A program made the position numbers and the translations under genes. From Calliopsis andreniformis (taxonomy: Eukaryota; Arthropoda; Insecta; Hymenoptera; Andrenidae), in NCBI RefSeq assembly GCF_051401765.1, contig NW_027480450.1:2852001-2916000 (forward strand): 64,000 nt of DNA, written 5' to 3'. This document shows positions 1 to 13,211 of this stretch, piece after piece (position 1 is the stretch's first letter; each line of letters starts with the position of its first letter). Under the pieces are notes generated by a model that ran no database searches, was not told where the DNA came from, and worked only from the letters and a program-made list of their open reading frames with translations.

Positions 1-1089
1 CAATCCTCAATCCTCAGTCCTCAGTCCTCAAACCTCAATCCTCAACCCTCAGCCCTCATCCTCAATCCTCAATCCTCAATCTTCAATCCTCAATCCTCAA
101 TACTCAATCCTCAATCCTCAATCTTCAATCCTCAATACTCAATCTTCAATCCTCAATCCTCAAAGCTCAATCCTCAATCCTCAATCCTCAATCATCAATC
201 CTCAATACTCAATCTTCAATCCTCAATCATCAATCCTCAATCCTCAATGCTCAATCCTCAATCCTCAATCCTCAACCCTCAACCTTCAATCCTGAATATT
301 CAATCTGCAATCCTCAATCCTCAATCCTCAACACTCAATCCTCATTCTTCAATCCTCAATAACCAATCCTCAATCTTCAGTCCTCAATCCTCAATCCTCA
401 ATTCTCAATCCTCAATCCTCAATCCTCAGACCTCAATCCTCAATCTTCAATCCTCAATACTCAATCTTCAATCCTCAATCCTCAATCCTCAATACTCAAT
501 CCTCATTCTTCGATACTCAACACCCAGTCCTCAATCTTCAATCCTCAATCCTCAATCCTCAATTCTGAACAATCAATCCTCAATCCTCAATCTTCAATCC
601 TCAAGCCTCAATCTTCAATCCTCAATAATCAATCTCCAATCCTAGATACTCAATCCCAAATCCTCAATCCTTAATCCTCAACCTTCAGTCCTCAATCCCC
701 AGTCCTCAATCTTCAATCCTCAATGCTCAATCCTCAATCCTCAATCCTCAGTCCTGAATCCTCAATCCTCAATCCTCAGACCTCAACCCTCAGCCGTCAG
801 TCCTCGTCCTCAATCCTCAACACTCAATCCTCATTCTTCAATCCTCTATACCCAATCCTCAATCTTCAATCCTCAATCCTCAATCCTCAGTTCTCAATCC
901 TCAATCCTCAGTCCTCAGTCCTCAAACCTCAATCCTCAACCCTCAGCCCTCATCCTCAATCCTCAATCCTCAATCTTCAATCCTCAATCCTCAATACTCA
1001 ATACTCAATCCTCAATCCTCAATCCTCAATCCTCAATCCTCAATCTTCAATCCTCAACACTCACTTCTTCAATCCTCAATCCTCAATCC
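1..1089. repeat. Left-edge mosaic segment with one D/E block
   Basis: The segment enters the window already inside the array. Bases from 247 resemble the segment beginning at 6636 and 8058 (landmarks CTGCAATCC and AATAACCAATCC). The D landmark CTAGATA lies at 642, with the E start at 723 exactly 81 bp later, as in the other 20 D/E copies. From about 1030 it switches to a stretch containing AACACTCACTTCTTC, seen again near 10229, 16085 and 36077. It is therefore a chimera of segments found apart elsewhere. Confidence 0.75.
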
Positions 1090-3100
1090 TCAATCCTCAA
1101 TACTCAATCCTCAATCCTCAGTAATCAATCCTCAATACTCAATCCCCAATCCTCAATCTTCAATCCCCAATACTCAATCTTCAATCCTCAATCCTCAATC
1201 CTCAATCCTCAATACACATTGTTCAATCCTCAATACCAAATCCTCAATCTTCAATCCTCAATCCTCAATCCTCTATTCTCAACCCTCAATCCTCAATCCT
1301 CAGACTTCAAACATCAATACTAAACCCTCAGTCCACGTCCTCAATCCACAACACTCAATCGTCAATCCTCAATCATCAATCATCAATATTCAATCTTCAA
1401 TCCTCAATCCTCAATCCTCAATCCTCAACCCTCAATCCTCAATGATCAATACTCAATACCCAATCCTCAGTCTTCAATCCTCAATCCTCAATCCTCAATC
1501 CTCAATACACATTGTTCAATCCTCAATACCAAATCCTCAATCTTCAATCCTCAATCCTCAATCCTCTATTGTCAATCCTCAATCCTCAATCCTCAGACTT
1601 CAAACATCAATACTAAACCCTCAGTCCTCGTCCTCAATCCACAACACTCAATCGTCAATCCTCAATCATCAATCATCAATATTCAGTCTTCAATCCTCAA
1701 TCCTCAATCCTCAATCCTCAACCCTCAATCCTCAATGATCAATCCTCAATACCCAATCCTCAGTCTTCAATCCTCAATCCTCAATCCTCAATCCTCAGCC
1801 CTCAAACCTCAAACCTGAATCCTCAATCCTGAATCCTCAATCTTCAGACCTCAGTCCTCAAGAATCAGTTGTCAATTCTCAATCCTCAATAGAATATCAT
1901 CAATTCACAGTTTTCAATACCCAATACTCAATCTGCAACCTTCAAATCTCTGTCCACAAACATCAATTCTCATCACTCAACCCTCAACACTCCGTCCCCA
2001 ATCCTCAATCTTCAACACTCAATCCACAATCCTCAATCTTCAATCATCAATACTCTATCCTCAGTCCTCAATCCTCAATCCTCAATCCTCAATCCTCAGA
2101 TCTCAAACATAAATACTCAACCCTCAGTCCTCGTCCTCGATCCACAACCCTCAATCCTCGATCCTCAATCTTCAATCATCAATATTCAATATTCAATCCT
2201 CAATCCACAATCCTCAACACTCAGTCCTCAATCCTCAATCCTCAATACTCAACGATCAATCCTCAATTCTCGAACTCAATAGAAAATCCTGAATTCTCAG
2301 GATTCAATACTCAAACCTCAGCACACAACCCTTAGCCCTCATCCTCAATCCTCAATCCTCAATCCTCAATACTCAATATTCAATCATCAGTACTCAATCT
2401 TCAATCCTCAATCCTCAATCCCCAATCCTCAATCCTCAATCCTCAGTAATCAATCCTCAATCTTCAATACTCAGTCGTCAATCCTCAGTCCTCAATCCTC
2501 AACCCTCAATCCTCGTTCCTCAAACCTCAATCCTCAACCCTCAGTCCTCATCCTCAATTCTCAATTCTCAATCCCCAATCCTCAATCCTCAATCTTCAAT
2601 CCTCAATAATCAATCTCCAATCCTAGATATTCAATCCCAAATCCTCAATCCTTAATCCTCAAGCTTCAATCCTCAATCCCCAGTCCTCAATCTTCAATCC
2701 TCAATGCTCAGTCCTCAATCCTCAATCCTCAGTCCTCAATCCTCAATCCTCAATCCTCAGACCTCAACCCTCAGCCGTCAGTCCTCGTCCTCAATCCTCA
2801 ACACTCAATCCTCATTCTTCAATCCTCTATACCCAATCCTCAATCTTCAATCCTCAATCCTCAATCCTCAGTTCTCAATCCTCAATCCTCAGTCCTCAGC
2901 CCTCAAACCTCAATCCTCAACACTCAGCCCTCATCCTCAATCCTCAATCCTCAATCTTCAATCCTCAATCCTCAATACTCAATCCTCAATCCTCAATCTT
3001 CAATCCTCAATACTCAATCTTCAATCCTCAATCCTCAAAGCTCAATCCTCAATCCTCAATCCTCAATCATCAATCCTCAATACTCAATCGTCAATCCTCA
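1090..3100. repeat. Higher-order segment, copy 1 of the 3514-bp duplication
   Basis: Block order is C dimer (landmarks at 1211 and 1504), B block (1862), palindrome module (2285-2304), then D (2623) and E (2704). The same order and internal spacing recur 3514 bp downstream. Landmark pairs are 1121/4635, 1211/4725, 1862/5376, 2285/5799 and 2704/6218. Homology ends near 3100, where the copies diverge (ATCGTCAATCC here, ATCTTCAATCC at about 6600). Confidence 0.85.
2285..2304. repeat. 20-bp palindrome, ATTC loop
   Basis: Arms AATCCTGA and TCAGGATT are exact reverse complements (8 bp) around ATTC; an EcoRI site (GAATTC) spans the left-arm/loop boundary. The right arm is the only place where the heptamer appears in inverted orientation. 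Confidence 0.9.
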
Positions 3101-3706
3101 ATCCTCAATCCTCAATTCTCAATCCTCAATCCTCAATCCTCAGACCTCAATCCTCAATCTTCAATCCTCAATACTCAATCTACAATCCTCAATCCTCAAT
3201 CCTCAATCCTCAATCCTCATTCTTCAATACTCAACACCCAGTCCTCAATCTTCAATCCTCAATCCTCAATCCTCAATTCTGAACTCTCAATCCTCAATCC
3301 TCAATCTTCAATCCTCAACCCTCAATCCTCAATCCTCAATCCTCAATCCTCAATCCTCAGACCTCAATCCTCAATCTTCAATCCTCAATACTCAATCTTC
3401 AATCCTCAATCCACAATCCTCAATCCTCAATCCTCATTCTTCAATCCTCAACACCCAATCGTCAATCTTCAATCCTCAATCCTCAATCCTCAATTCTCAA
3501 TCCTCAATCCTCAATCCTCAGACCTCAAACATCAATACTCAATCCTCAGTCCTCGTCCTCAATCCACAACCCTCAAACCTCGATCCTCAATCTTCAATCA
3601 TCAATATTCAATATTCAATACTCAATCCTCAATGCTCAACACTCAGTCCTCAATCCTCTATCCTCAATACACAACCATCAATCCTCAATTCTCAAACTCA
3701 ATAGAA

Positions 3707-3726
3707 AATCCTGAATTCTCAGGATT
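3707..3726. repeat. 20-bp palindrome, ATTC loop
   Basis: First palindrome of the 3.7-kb pair, followed by CAGTACTC instead of the usual CAATACTC. Confidence 0.9.
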
Positions 3727-4375
3727 CAGTACTCAAACCTCAACACACAACCCTCAGCCCTCATCCTCAAACCTCAATCCTCAATCCTCAATCCTCAATT
3801 CTCAATCCTCAATCCTCAGTCGTCAGTCCTCAAACCTCAATCCTCAATTCTCAATACTCAATCCTCAATCCTCAATATTCAATCCCCAATCCTCAATCTT
3901 CAATCATCAATACTCAATCCTCAACCCTCAATCCTCATTCTTCAATCCTCAATACGCAATCCTCAATCTTCAATCCTCAATCCTCAATCCTCAATTCTCA
4001 TTACTCAATCCTCAATTCTCAGACCTCAATCCTCAATCCTCAATCCTCAATCCTCAATACTCAATCTTCAATCCTCAATCCTCAATCCTCAATCCTCAAT
4101 CCTCATTCTTCTATCCTCAGCACCCAATCGTCAATCTTCAATCCTCAATCCTCAATCCTCAATTCTCAATCCTCAATCCTCAATCCTCAGACCTCAAACA
4201 TAAATACTCAACTCTCAGTCCTCGTCCTCGATCCACAACCCTCAATCCTCGATCCTCAATCTTCAATCATCAATATTCAATATTCAATCCTCAATCCTCA
4301 ATCCTCAATACTCAGTCCTCAACCCTCAATCCTCAATACTCAACCATCAATCCTCAATTCTCGAACTCAACAGAA

Positions 4376-4395
4376 AATCCTGAGTTCTCAGGATT
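4376..4395. repeat. 20-bp palindrome, GTTC variant
   Basis: The A-to-G change after the left arm extends the perfect arms to 9 bp (AATCCTGAG/CTCAGGATT) around TT and destroys the EcoRI site. Preceded by AACAGAAA. Confidence 0.9.
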
Positions 4396-4603
4396 CAATA
4401 CTCAAACCTCAAAACACAACCCTCAGCCCTCATCCTCAATCCTCAATCCTCAATCCTCAATCCCCAATATTCAATCCTCAATGCTCAATCTTCAATCCTC
4501 AATCCTCAATCCCCAATCCTCAATCCTCAATCCTCAGTAATCAATCCTCAATCTTCAATACTCAGTCGTCAATCCTCAGTCCTCAAACCTCAATCCTCAA
4601 TCC

Positions 4604-6614
4604 TCAATCCTCAATTCTCAATCCTCAATCCTCAGTAATCAATCCTCAATACTCAATCCCCAATCCTCAATCTTCAATCCCCAATACTCAATCTTCAATC
4701 CTCAATCCTCAATCCTCAATCCTCAATACACATTGTTCAATTCTCAATACCAAATCCTCAATCTTCAATCCTCAATCCTCAATCCTCTATTCTCAACCCT
4801 CAATCCTCAATCCTCAGACTTCAAACATCAATACTAAACCCTCAGTCCACGTCCTCAATCCACAACACTCAATCGTCAATCCTCAATCATCAATCATCAA
4901 TATTCAATCTTCAATCCTCAATCCTCAATCCTCAATCCTCAACCCTCAATCCTCAATGATCAATACTCAATACCCAATCCTCAGTCTTCAATCCTCAATC
5001 CTCAATCCTCAATCCTCAATACACATTGTTCAATCCTCAATACCAAATCCTCAATCTTCAATCCTCAATCCTCAATCCTCTATTGTCAATCCTCAATCCT
5101 CAATCCTCAGACTTCAAACATCAATACTAAACCCTCAGTCCTCGTCCTCAATCCACAACACTCAATCGTCAATCCTCAATCATCAATCATCAATATTCTG
5201 TCTTCAATCCTCAATCCTCAATCCTCAATCCTCAACCCTCAATCCTCAATGATCAATCCTCAATACCCAATCCTCAGTCTTCAATCCTCAATCCTCAATC
5301 CTCAATCCTCAGCCCTCAAACCTCAAACCTGAATCCTCAATCCTGAATCCTCAATCTTCAGACCTCAGTCCTCAAGAATCAGTTGTCAATTCTCAATCCT
5401 CAATAGAATATCATCAATTCACAGTTTTCAATACCCAATACTCAATCTGCAACCTTCAAATCTCTGTCCACAAACATCAATTCTCATCACTCAACCCTCA
5501 ACACTCCGTCCCCAATCCTCAATCTTCAACACTCAATCCACAATCCTCAATCTTCAATCATCAATACTCTATGCTCTGTCCTCAATCCCCAATCCTCAAT
5601 CCTCAATCCTCAGATCTCAAACATAAATACTCAACCTTCAGTCCTCGTCCTCGATCCACAACCCTCAATCCTCGATCCTCAATCTTCAATCATCAATATT
5701 CAATATTCAATCCTCAATCCTCAATCCTCAACACTCAGTCCTCAATCCTCAATCCTCAATACTCAACCATCAATCCTCAATTCTCGAACTCAATAGAAAA
5801 TCCTGAATTCTCAGGATTCAATACTCAAACCTCAGCACACAACCCTCAGCCCTCATCCTCAATCCTCAATCCTCAATCCTCAATCCTCAATATTCAATCA
5901 TCAGTACTCAATCTTCAATCCTCAATCCTCAATCCCCAATCCTCAATCCTCAATCGTCAGTAATCAATCCTCAATCTTCAATACTCAGTCGTCAATCCTC
6001 AGTCCTCAATCCTCAACCCTCGATCCTCGTTCCTCAAACCTCAATCCTCAACCCTCAGTCCTCATCCTCAATTCTCAATCCTCAATCCTCAATCCTCAAT
6101 CCTCAATCTTCAATCCTCAATAATCAATCTCCAATCCTAGATACTCAATCCCAAATCCTCAATCCTTAATCCTCAACCTTCAATCCTCAATCCCCAGTCC
6201 TCAAACTTCAATCCTCAATGCTCAGTCCTCAATCCTCAATCCTCAGTCCTCAATCCTCAATCCTCAATCCTCAGACCTCAACCCTCAGCCGTCAGTCCTC
6301 GTCCTCAATCCTCAACACTCAATCCTCATTCTTCAATCCTCTATACCCAATCCTCAATCTTCAATCCTCAATCCTCAATCCTCAGTTCTCAATCCTCAAT
6401 CCTCAGTCCTCAGTCCTCAAACCTCAATCCTCAACACTCAGCCCTCATCCTCAATCCTCAATCCTCAATCTTCAATCCTCAATCCTCAATACTCAATCCT
6501 CAATCCTCAACCTTCAATCCTCAATACTCAATCTTCAATCCTCAATCCTCAAAGCTCAATCCTCAATCCTCAATCCTCAATCATCAATCCTCAATACTCA
6601 ATCTTCAATCCTCA
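4604..6614. repeat. Higher-order segment, copy 2 of the 3514-bp duplication
   Basis: C dimer at 4725 and 5018, B at 5376, palindrome at 5799, D at 6137 and E at 6218, each 3514 bp after its partner in copy 1. Minor differences include TATGCTCTGTCC at about 5570 where copy 1 has TATCCTCAGTCC. Its right half is duplicated again 1422 bp downstream, so bases from about 5600 belong to two nested duplications. Confidence 0.85.
5799..5818. repeat. 20-bp palindrome, ATTC loop
   Basis: Partner of 2285 at +3514 bp and of 7221 at -1422 bp. Confidence 0.9.
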
Positions 6615-7220
6615 ATCCTCATTCCTCAATCCTCAATGCTCAATCCTCAATCCTCAATCCTCAATCCTCAACCTTCAATCCTCAATACTCAATCTGCAAT
6701 CCTCAATCCTCAATCCTCAACACTCAATCCTCATTCTTCAATCCTCAATAACCAATCCTCAATCTTCAATCCTCAATCCTCAATCCTCAATTCTCAATCC
6801 TCAATCCTCAATCCTCAGACCTCAATCCTCAATCTTCAATCCTCAATACTCAATCTTCAATCCTCAATCCTCAATCCTCAATCCTCAATCCTCATTCTTC
6901 AATACTCAACACCCAGTCCTCAATCTTCAATCCTCAATCCTCAATCCTCAATTCTGAACACTCAATCCTCAATCCTCAATCTTCAATCCTCAACCCTCAA
7001 TCCTCAATCCTCAATCCTCAATCCTCAATCCTCAGATCTCAAACATAAATACTCAACCCTCAGTCCTCGTCCTCGATCCACAACCCTCAATCCTCGATCC
7101 TCAATCTTCAGTCATCAATATTCAATATTCAATCCTCAATCCTCAATCCTCAACACTCAGTCCTCAATCCTCAATCCTCAATACTCAACCATCAATCCTC
7201 AATTCTCGAACTCAATAGAA

Positions 7221-7240
7221 AATCCTGAATTCTCAGGATT
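7221..7240. repeat. 20-bp palindrome, ATTC loop
   Basis: Second copy of the 1422-bp duplication; arms intact. Confidence 0.9.
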
Positions 7241-7354
7241 CAATACTCAAACCTCAGCACACAACCCTCAGCCCTCATCCTCAATCCTCAATCCTCAATC
7301 CTCAATCCTCAATATTCAATCACCAGTACTCAATCTTCAATCCTCAATCCTCAA

Positions 7355-10300
7355 TCCCCAATCCTCAATCCTCAATCCTCAGTAATCAATCCTCAATCTT
7401 CAATACTCAGTCGTCAATCCTCAGTCCTCAATCCTCAACCCTCAATCCTCGTTCCTCAAACCTCAATCCTCAACCATCAGTCCTCATCCTCAATTCTCAA
7501 TTCACAATCCTCAATCCTCAATCCTCAATCTTCAATCCTCAATAATCAATCTCCAATCCTAGATACTCAATCCCAAATCCTCAATCCTTAATCCTCAACC
7601 TTCAATCCTCAATCCCCAGTCCTCAATCTTCAATCCTCAATGCTCAGTCCTCAATCCTCAATCCTCAGTCCTCAATCCTCAATCCTCAATCCTCAGACCT
7701 CAACCCTCAGCCGTCAGTCCTCGTCCTCAATCCTCAACACTCAATCCTCATTCTTCAATCCTCTATACCCAATCCTTAATCTTCAATCCTCAATCCTCAA
7801 TCCTCAGTACTCAATCCTCAATCCTCAGTCCTCAGTCCGCAAACCTCAATCCTCGACCCTCAGCCCTCATCCTCAATCCTCAATCCTCAATCTTCAATCC
7901 TCAATCCTCAATACTCAATCCTCAATCCTCAATCTTCAATCCTCAATACTCAATCTTCAATCCTCAATCCTCAAAGCTCAATCCTCAATCCTCAATCCTC
8001 AATCATCAATCCTCAATACTCAATCTTCAATCCTCAATCCTCAATTCTCAATCCTCAATGCTCAATCCTCAATCCTCAATCCTCAACCCTCAACCTTCAA
8101 TCCTGAATACTCAATCTGCAATCCTCAATCCTCAATCCTCAACACTCAATCCTCATTCTTCAATCCTCAATAACCAATCCTCAATCTTCAGTCCTCAATC
8201 CTCAATCCTCAATTCTCAATCCTCAATCCTCAATCCTCAGACCTCAATCATCAATCTTCAATCCTCAATACTCAATCTTCAATCCTCAATCCTCAGTCCT
8301 CAATACTCAATCCTCATTCTTCAATACTCAACACCCAGTCCTCAATCTTCAATCCTCAATCCTCAATCCTCTATTGTCAATCCTCAATCCTCAATCCTCA
8401 GACTTCAAACATCAATACTAAACCCTCAGTCCTCGTCCTCAATCCACAACACTCAATCGTCAATCCTCAATCATCAATCATCAATATTCAGTCTTCAATC
8501 CTCAATCCTCAATCCTCAATCCTCAACCCTCAATCCTCAATGATCAATCCTCAATACCCAATCCTCAGTCTTCAATCCTCAATCCTCAATCCTCAATCCT
8601 CAGCCCTCAAACCTCAAACCTGAATCCTCAATCCTGAATCCTCAATCTTCAGACCTCAGTCCTCAAGAATCAGTTGTCAATTCTCAATCCTCAATAGAAT
8701 ATCATCAATTCACAGTTTTCAATACCCAATACTCAATGTGCAACCTTCAAATCTCTGTCCACAAACATCAATTCTCATCACTCAACCCTCAACACTCCGT
8801 CCCCAATCCTCAATCTTCAACACTCAATCCACAATCCTCAATCTTCAATCATCAATACTCTATCCTCAGTCCCCAATCCTCAATCCTCAATCCTCAATCC
8901 TCAGATCTCAAACATAAATACTCAACCCTCAGTCCTCGTCCTCGATCCACAACCCTCAATCCTCGATCCTCAATCTTCAATCATCAATATTCAGTATTCA
9001 ATCCTCAATCCTCAATCCTCAACACTCAGTCCTCAATCCTCAATCCTCAATACTCAACCATCAATCCTCAATTCTCGAACTCAATAGAAAATCCTGAATT
9101 CTCAGGATTCAATACTCAAACCTCAGCACACAACCCTCAGCCCTCATCCTCAATCCTCAATCCTCAATCCTCAATCCTCAATATTCAATAATCAGTACTC
9201 AATCTTCAATCCTCAATCCTCAATCCCCAATCCTCAATCCTCTATCCTCAGTAATCAATCCTCAATCTTCAATACTCAGTCGTCAATCCTCAGTCCTTAA
9301 TCCTCAACCCTCAATCCTCGTTCCTCAAAACTCAATCCTCAACCCTCAGTCCTCATCCTCAATTCTCAATTCTCAATCCTCAATCCTCAATCCTCAATCT
9401 TCAATCCTCAATAATCAATCTCCAATCCTAGATACTCAATCCCAAATCCTCAATCCTTAATCCTCAACCTTCAATCCTCAATCCCCAGTCCTCAATCTTC
9501 AATCCTCAATGCTCAGTCCTCAATCCTCAATCCTCAGTCCTCAATCCTCAATCCTCAATCCTCAGACCTCAACCCTCAGGCGTCAGTCCTCGTCCTCAAT
9601 CCTCAACACTCAATCCTCATTCTTCAATCCTCTATTCCCAATCCTCAATCTTCAATCCTCTATCCTCAATCCTCAGTTCTCAATCCTCAATCCTCAGTCC
9701 TCAGTCCTCAAACCTCAATCCTCAACCCTCAGTCCTCATCCTCAATCCTCAATCCTCAATCTTCAATCCTCAATCCTCAATACTCAATCCTCAATCCTCA
9801 ATCTTCAATCCTCAATACTCAGTCTTCAATCCTCAATCCTCAAAGCTCAATCCTCAATCCTCAATCCTCAATCATCAATCGTCAATACTCGATCTTCAAT
9901 CCTCAATCCTTAATCCTCAATCCTCAATGCTCAATCCTCAATCCTCAATCCTCAACCCTCAACCTTCAATCCTCAATACTCAATCTGCAATCGTCAATCC
10001 TCAATCCTCAACACTCAATCCTCATTCTTCAATCCTCAATAACCAATCCTCAATTTTCAATCCTCAATCCTCAAACCTCAATTCTCAATCCTCAATACTC
10101 AATATTCAATCCTCAACCCTCAATCCTCAATCCTCAATCCTCATTCTTCAATCCTCAACACCCAATCGTCAATCTTCAATCCTCAATCCTCAATCCTCAA
10201 TCCTCAATCCTCAATCTTCAATCCTCAACACTCACTTCTTCAATCCTCAATCCTCAATCCTCAATCCTCAATACTCAATCCTCAATCCTCAGTAATCAAT

Positions 10301-12277
10301 CCTCAATACTCAATCCCCAATCCTCAATCTTCAATCCCCAATACTCAATCTTCAATCCTCAATCCTCAATCCTCAATCCTCAATACACATTGTTCAATCC
10401 TCAATACCAAATCCTCAATCTTCAATCCTCAATCCTCAATCCTCTATTCTCAACCCTCAATCCTCAATCCTCAGACTTCAAACATCAATACTAAACCCTC
10501 AGTCCACGTCCTCAATCCACAACACTCAATCGTCAATCCTCAATCATCAATCATCAATATTCAATCTTCAATCCTCAATCCTCAATCCTCAATCCTCAAC
10601 CCTCAATCCTCAATGATCAATACTCAATACCCAATCCTCAGTCTTCAATCCTCAATCCTCAATCCTCAATCCTCAATACACATTGTTCAATCCTCAATAC
10701 CAAATCCTCAATCTTCAATCCTCAATCCTCAATCCTCTATTGTCAATCCTCAATCCTCAATCCTCAGACTTCAAACATCAATACTAAACCCTCAGTCCTC
10801 GTCCTCAATCCACAACACTCAATCGTCAATCCTCAATCATCAATCATCAATATTCAGTCTTCAATCCTCAATCCTCGATCCTCAATCCTCAACCCTCAAT
10901 CCTCAATGATCAATCCTCAATACCCAATCCTCAGTCTTCAATCCTCAATCCTCAATCCTCAATCCTCAGCCCTCAAACCTCAAACCTGAATCCTCAATCC
11001 TGAATCCTCAATCTTCAGACCTCAGTCCTCAAGAATCAGTTGTCAATTCTCAATCCTCAATAGAATATCATCAATTCACAGTTTTGAATACCCAATACTC
11101 AATCTGCAACCTTCAAATCTCTGTCCACAAACATCAATTCTCATCACTCAACCCTCAACACTCCGTCCCCAATCCTCAATCTTCAACACTCAATCCACAA
11201 TCCTCAATCTTCAATCATCAATACTCTATCCTCAGTCCTCAAACCTCAATCCTCAACACTCAGCCCTCATCCTCAATCCTCAATCCTCAATCTTCAATCC
11301 TCAATCCTCAATACTCAATCCTCAATCCTCAATCTTCAATCCTCAATACTCAATCTTCAATCCTCAATCCTCAAAGCTCAATCCTCAATCCTCAATCCTC
11401 AATCATCAATCCTCAATACTCAATCTTCAATCCTCAATCCTCAATCCTCAATCCTCAATGCTCAATCCTCAATCCTCAATTCTCGACCCTCAACCTTCAA
11501 TCCTCAATACTCAGTCTGCAATCCTCAACACCCAATCGTCAATCTTCAATCCTCAATCCTCAAAGCTCAATCCTCAATCCTCAATCTTCAATCCTCAACA
11601 CTCACTTCTTCAATCCTCAATCCTCAATCCTCAATCCTCAATACTCAATCCTCAATCCTCAGTAATCAATCCTCAATACTCAATCCCCAATCCTCAATCT
11701 TCAATCCCCAATACTCAATCTTCAGTCCTCAATCCTCAATCCTCAATCCTCAATACACATTGTTCAATCCTCAATACCAAATACTCAATCTTCAATCCTC
11801 AATCCTCAATCCTCTATTCTCAACCCTCAATCCTCAATCGTCAGACTTCAAACATCAATACTAAACCCTCAGTCCACGTCCTCAATCCACAACACTCAAT
11901 CGTCAATCCTCAATCATCAATCATCAATATTCAATCTTCAATCCTCAATCCTCAATCCTCAATCCTCAACCCTCAATCCTCAATGATCAATACTCAATAC
12001 CCAATCCTCAGTCTTCAATCCTCAATCCTCAATCCTCAATCCTCAATACACATTGTTCAATCCTCAATACCAAATGCTCAATCTTCAATCCTCAATCCTC
12101 AATCCTCTATTGTCAATCCTCAATCCTCAATCCTCAGACTTCAAACATCAATACTAAACCCTCAGTCCTCGTCCTCAATCCACAACACTCAATCGTCAAT
12201 CCTCAATCATCAATCATCAATATTCAGTCTTCAATCCTCAATCCTCAATCCTCAATCCTCAACCCTCAATCCTCAAT
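7355..12277. repeat. 4.9-kb higher-order unit, copy 1 (5857-bp spacing)
   Basis: Block order is D/E 7559/7640, half C block after 8372, B 8667, palindrome 9090, D/E 9428/9509, C dimer 10382/10675, B 11033, C dimer 11752/12045. All these landmarks recur 5857 bp downstream (the last at 5850) in 13212-18127. The two D/E blocks are 1869 bp apart, a spacing also seen for 13497/15366, 28911/30780 and 33489/35358. Confidence 0.85.
9090..9109. repeat. 20-bp palindrome, ATTC loop
   Basis: Sole palindrome of the first 4.9-kb unit. Confidence 0.9.
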
Positions 12278-13211
12278 CCTCAATCCCCAATCCTCAATCC
12301 TCAATCCTCAGTAATCAATCCTCAATCTTCAATACTCAGTCGTCAATCCTCAGTCCTCAATCCTCAACCCTCAATCCTCGTTCCTCAAACCTCAATCCTC
12401 AACCCTCAGTCCTCATCCTCAATTCTCAATTCACAATCCTCAATCCTCAATCCTCAATCTTCAATCCTCAATAATCAATCTCCAATCCTAGATACTCAAT
12501 CCCAAATCCTCAATCCTTAATCCTCAACCTTCAATCCTCAATCCCCAGTCCTCAATCTTCAATCCTCAATGCTCAGTCCTCAATCCTCAATCCTCAGTCC
12601 TCAATCCTCAATCCTCAATCCTCAGACCTCAACCCTCAGCCGTCAGTCCTCGTCCTCAATCCTCAACACTCAATCCTCATTCTTCAATCCTCTATACCCA
12701 ATCCTCAATCTTCAATCCTCAATCCTCAATCCTCAGTACTCAATCCTCAATCCTCAGTCCTCAGTCCTCAAACCTCAATCCTCGACCCTCAGCCCTCATC
12801 CTCAATCCTCAATCCTCAATCTTCAATCCTCAATCCTCAATACTCAATCCTCAATCCTCAATCTTCAATCCTCAATACTCAATCTTCAATCCTCAATCCT
12901 CAAAGCTCAATCCTCAATCCTCAATCCTCAATCCTCAATCATCAATCCTCAATACTCAATCTTCAATCCTCAATCCTCAATTCTCAATCCTCAATGCTCA
13001 ATCCTCAATCCTCAATCCTCAACCCTCAACCTTCAATCCTGAATACTCAATCTGCAATCCTCAATCCTCAATCCTCAACACTCAATCCTCATTCTTCAAT
13101 CCTCAATAACCAATCCTCAATCTTCAGTCCTCAATCCTCAATCCTCAATTCTCAATCCTCAATCCTCAATCCTCAGACCTCAATCCTCAATCTTCAATCC
13201 TCAATCCTCAA
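12278..13211. repeat. Truncated unit between the two 4.9-kb units
   Basis: This 0.93-kb piece repeats the beginning of the flanking units (D 12488, E 12569, marker 12994 corresponding to 7559, 7640 and 8058) and then restarts the unit at about 13212. E-to-E distance here is 928 bp. The matching interval at 27892/28911 and 32470/33489 is 1019 bp, a difference of 91 bp or exactly 13 heptamers. Confidence 0.8.

Larger units (their letters stand above)
3101..4603. repeat. Palindrome-pair module
   Basis: This segment carries palindromes at 3707 and 4376 and no B, C or D/E block. The second palindrome has the GTTC-loop variant preceded by AACAGAAA. Close relatives lie at about 43.3-44.6 kb (3707/43723 and 4376/44385) and 49.6-50.7 kb (49962 and 50624). 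Confidence 0.8.
5600..8372. repeat. Near-tandem pair with 1422-bp period
   Basis: Copy 1 runs about 5600-6950 and copy 2 about 7022-8372. Landmark pairs 1422 bp apart are CAGATCTC 5611/7033, palindromes 5799/7221, D 6137/7559, E 6218/7640 and the ATG-containing marker 6636/8058. Around 70 bp of plain heptamers separate the copies. After about 8372 copy 2 runs into half of a C block (CTCTATTGTC), whereas copy 1 continues with plain heptamers, so that point is a rearrangement breakpoint. Confidence 0.82.

Noticed and set aside
1590..1625. Plant-type telomere repeat: ACTAAACCCTC in each C block contains CTAAACCCT
   Set aside because: Only one 9-base match per module, with heptamer-derived flanks and no tandem CCCTAAA units. 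The array unit CCTCAAT is not a telomere repeat I recognise.
1862..2060. Block B as a decayed transposable element or unique insertion
   Set aside because: Although diverged, it still aligns to heptamer spacing (TCAAT every 7 bases in places) and has no terminal repeats, target duplication or coding remnant.
2285..2304. Palindrome as a rho-independent terminator
   Set aside because: The stem is short, AT-containing and not followed by a T tract on either strand, and there is no upstream gene.
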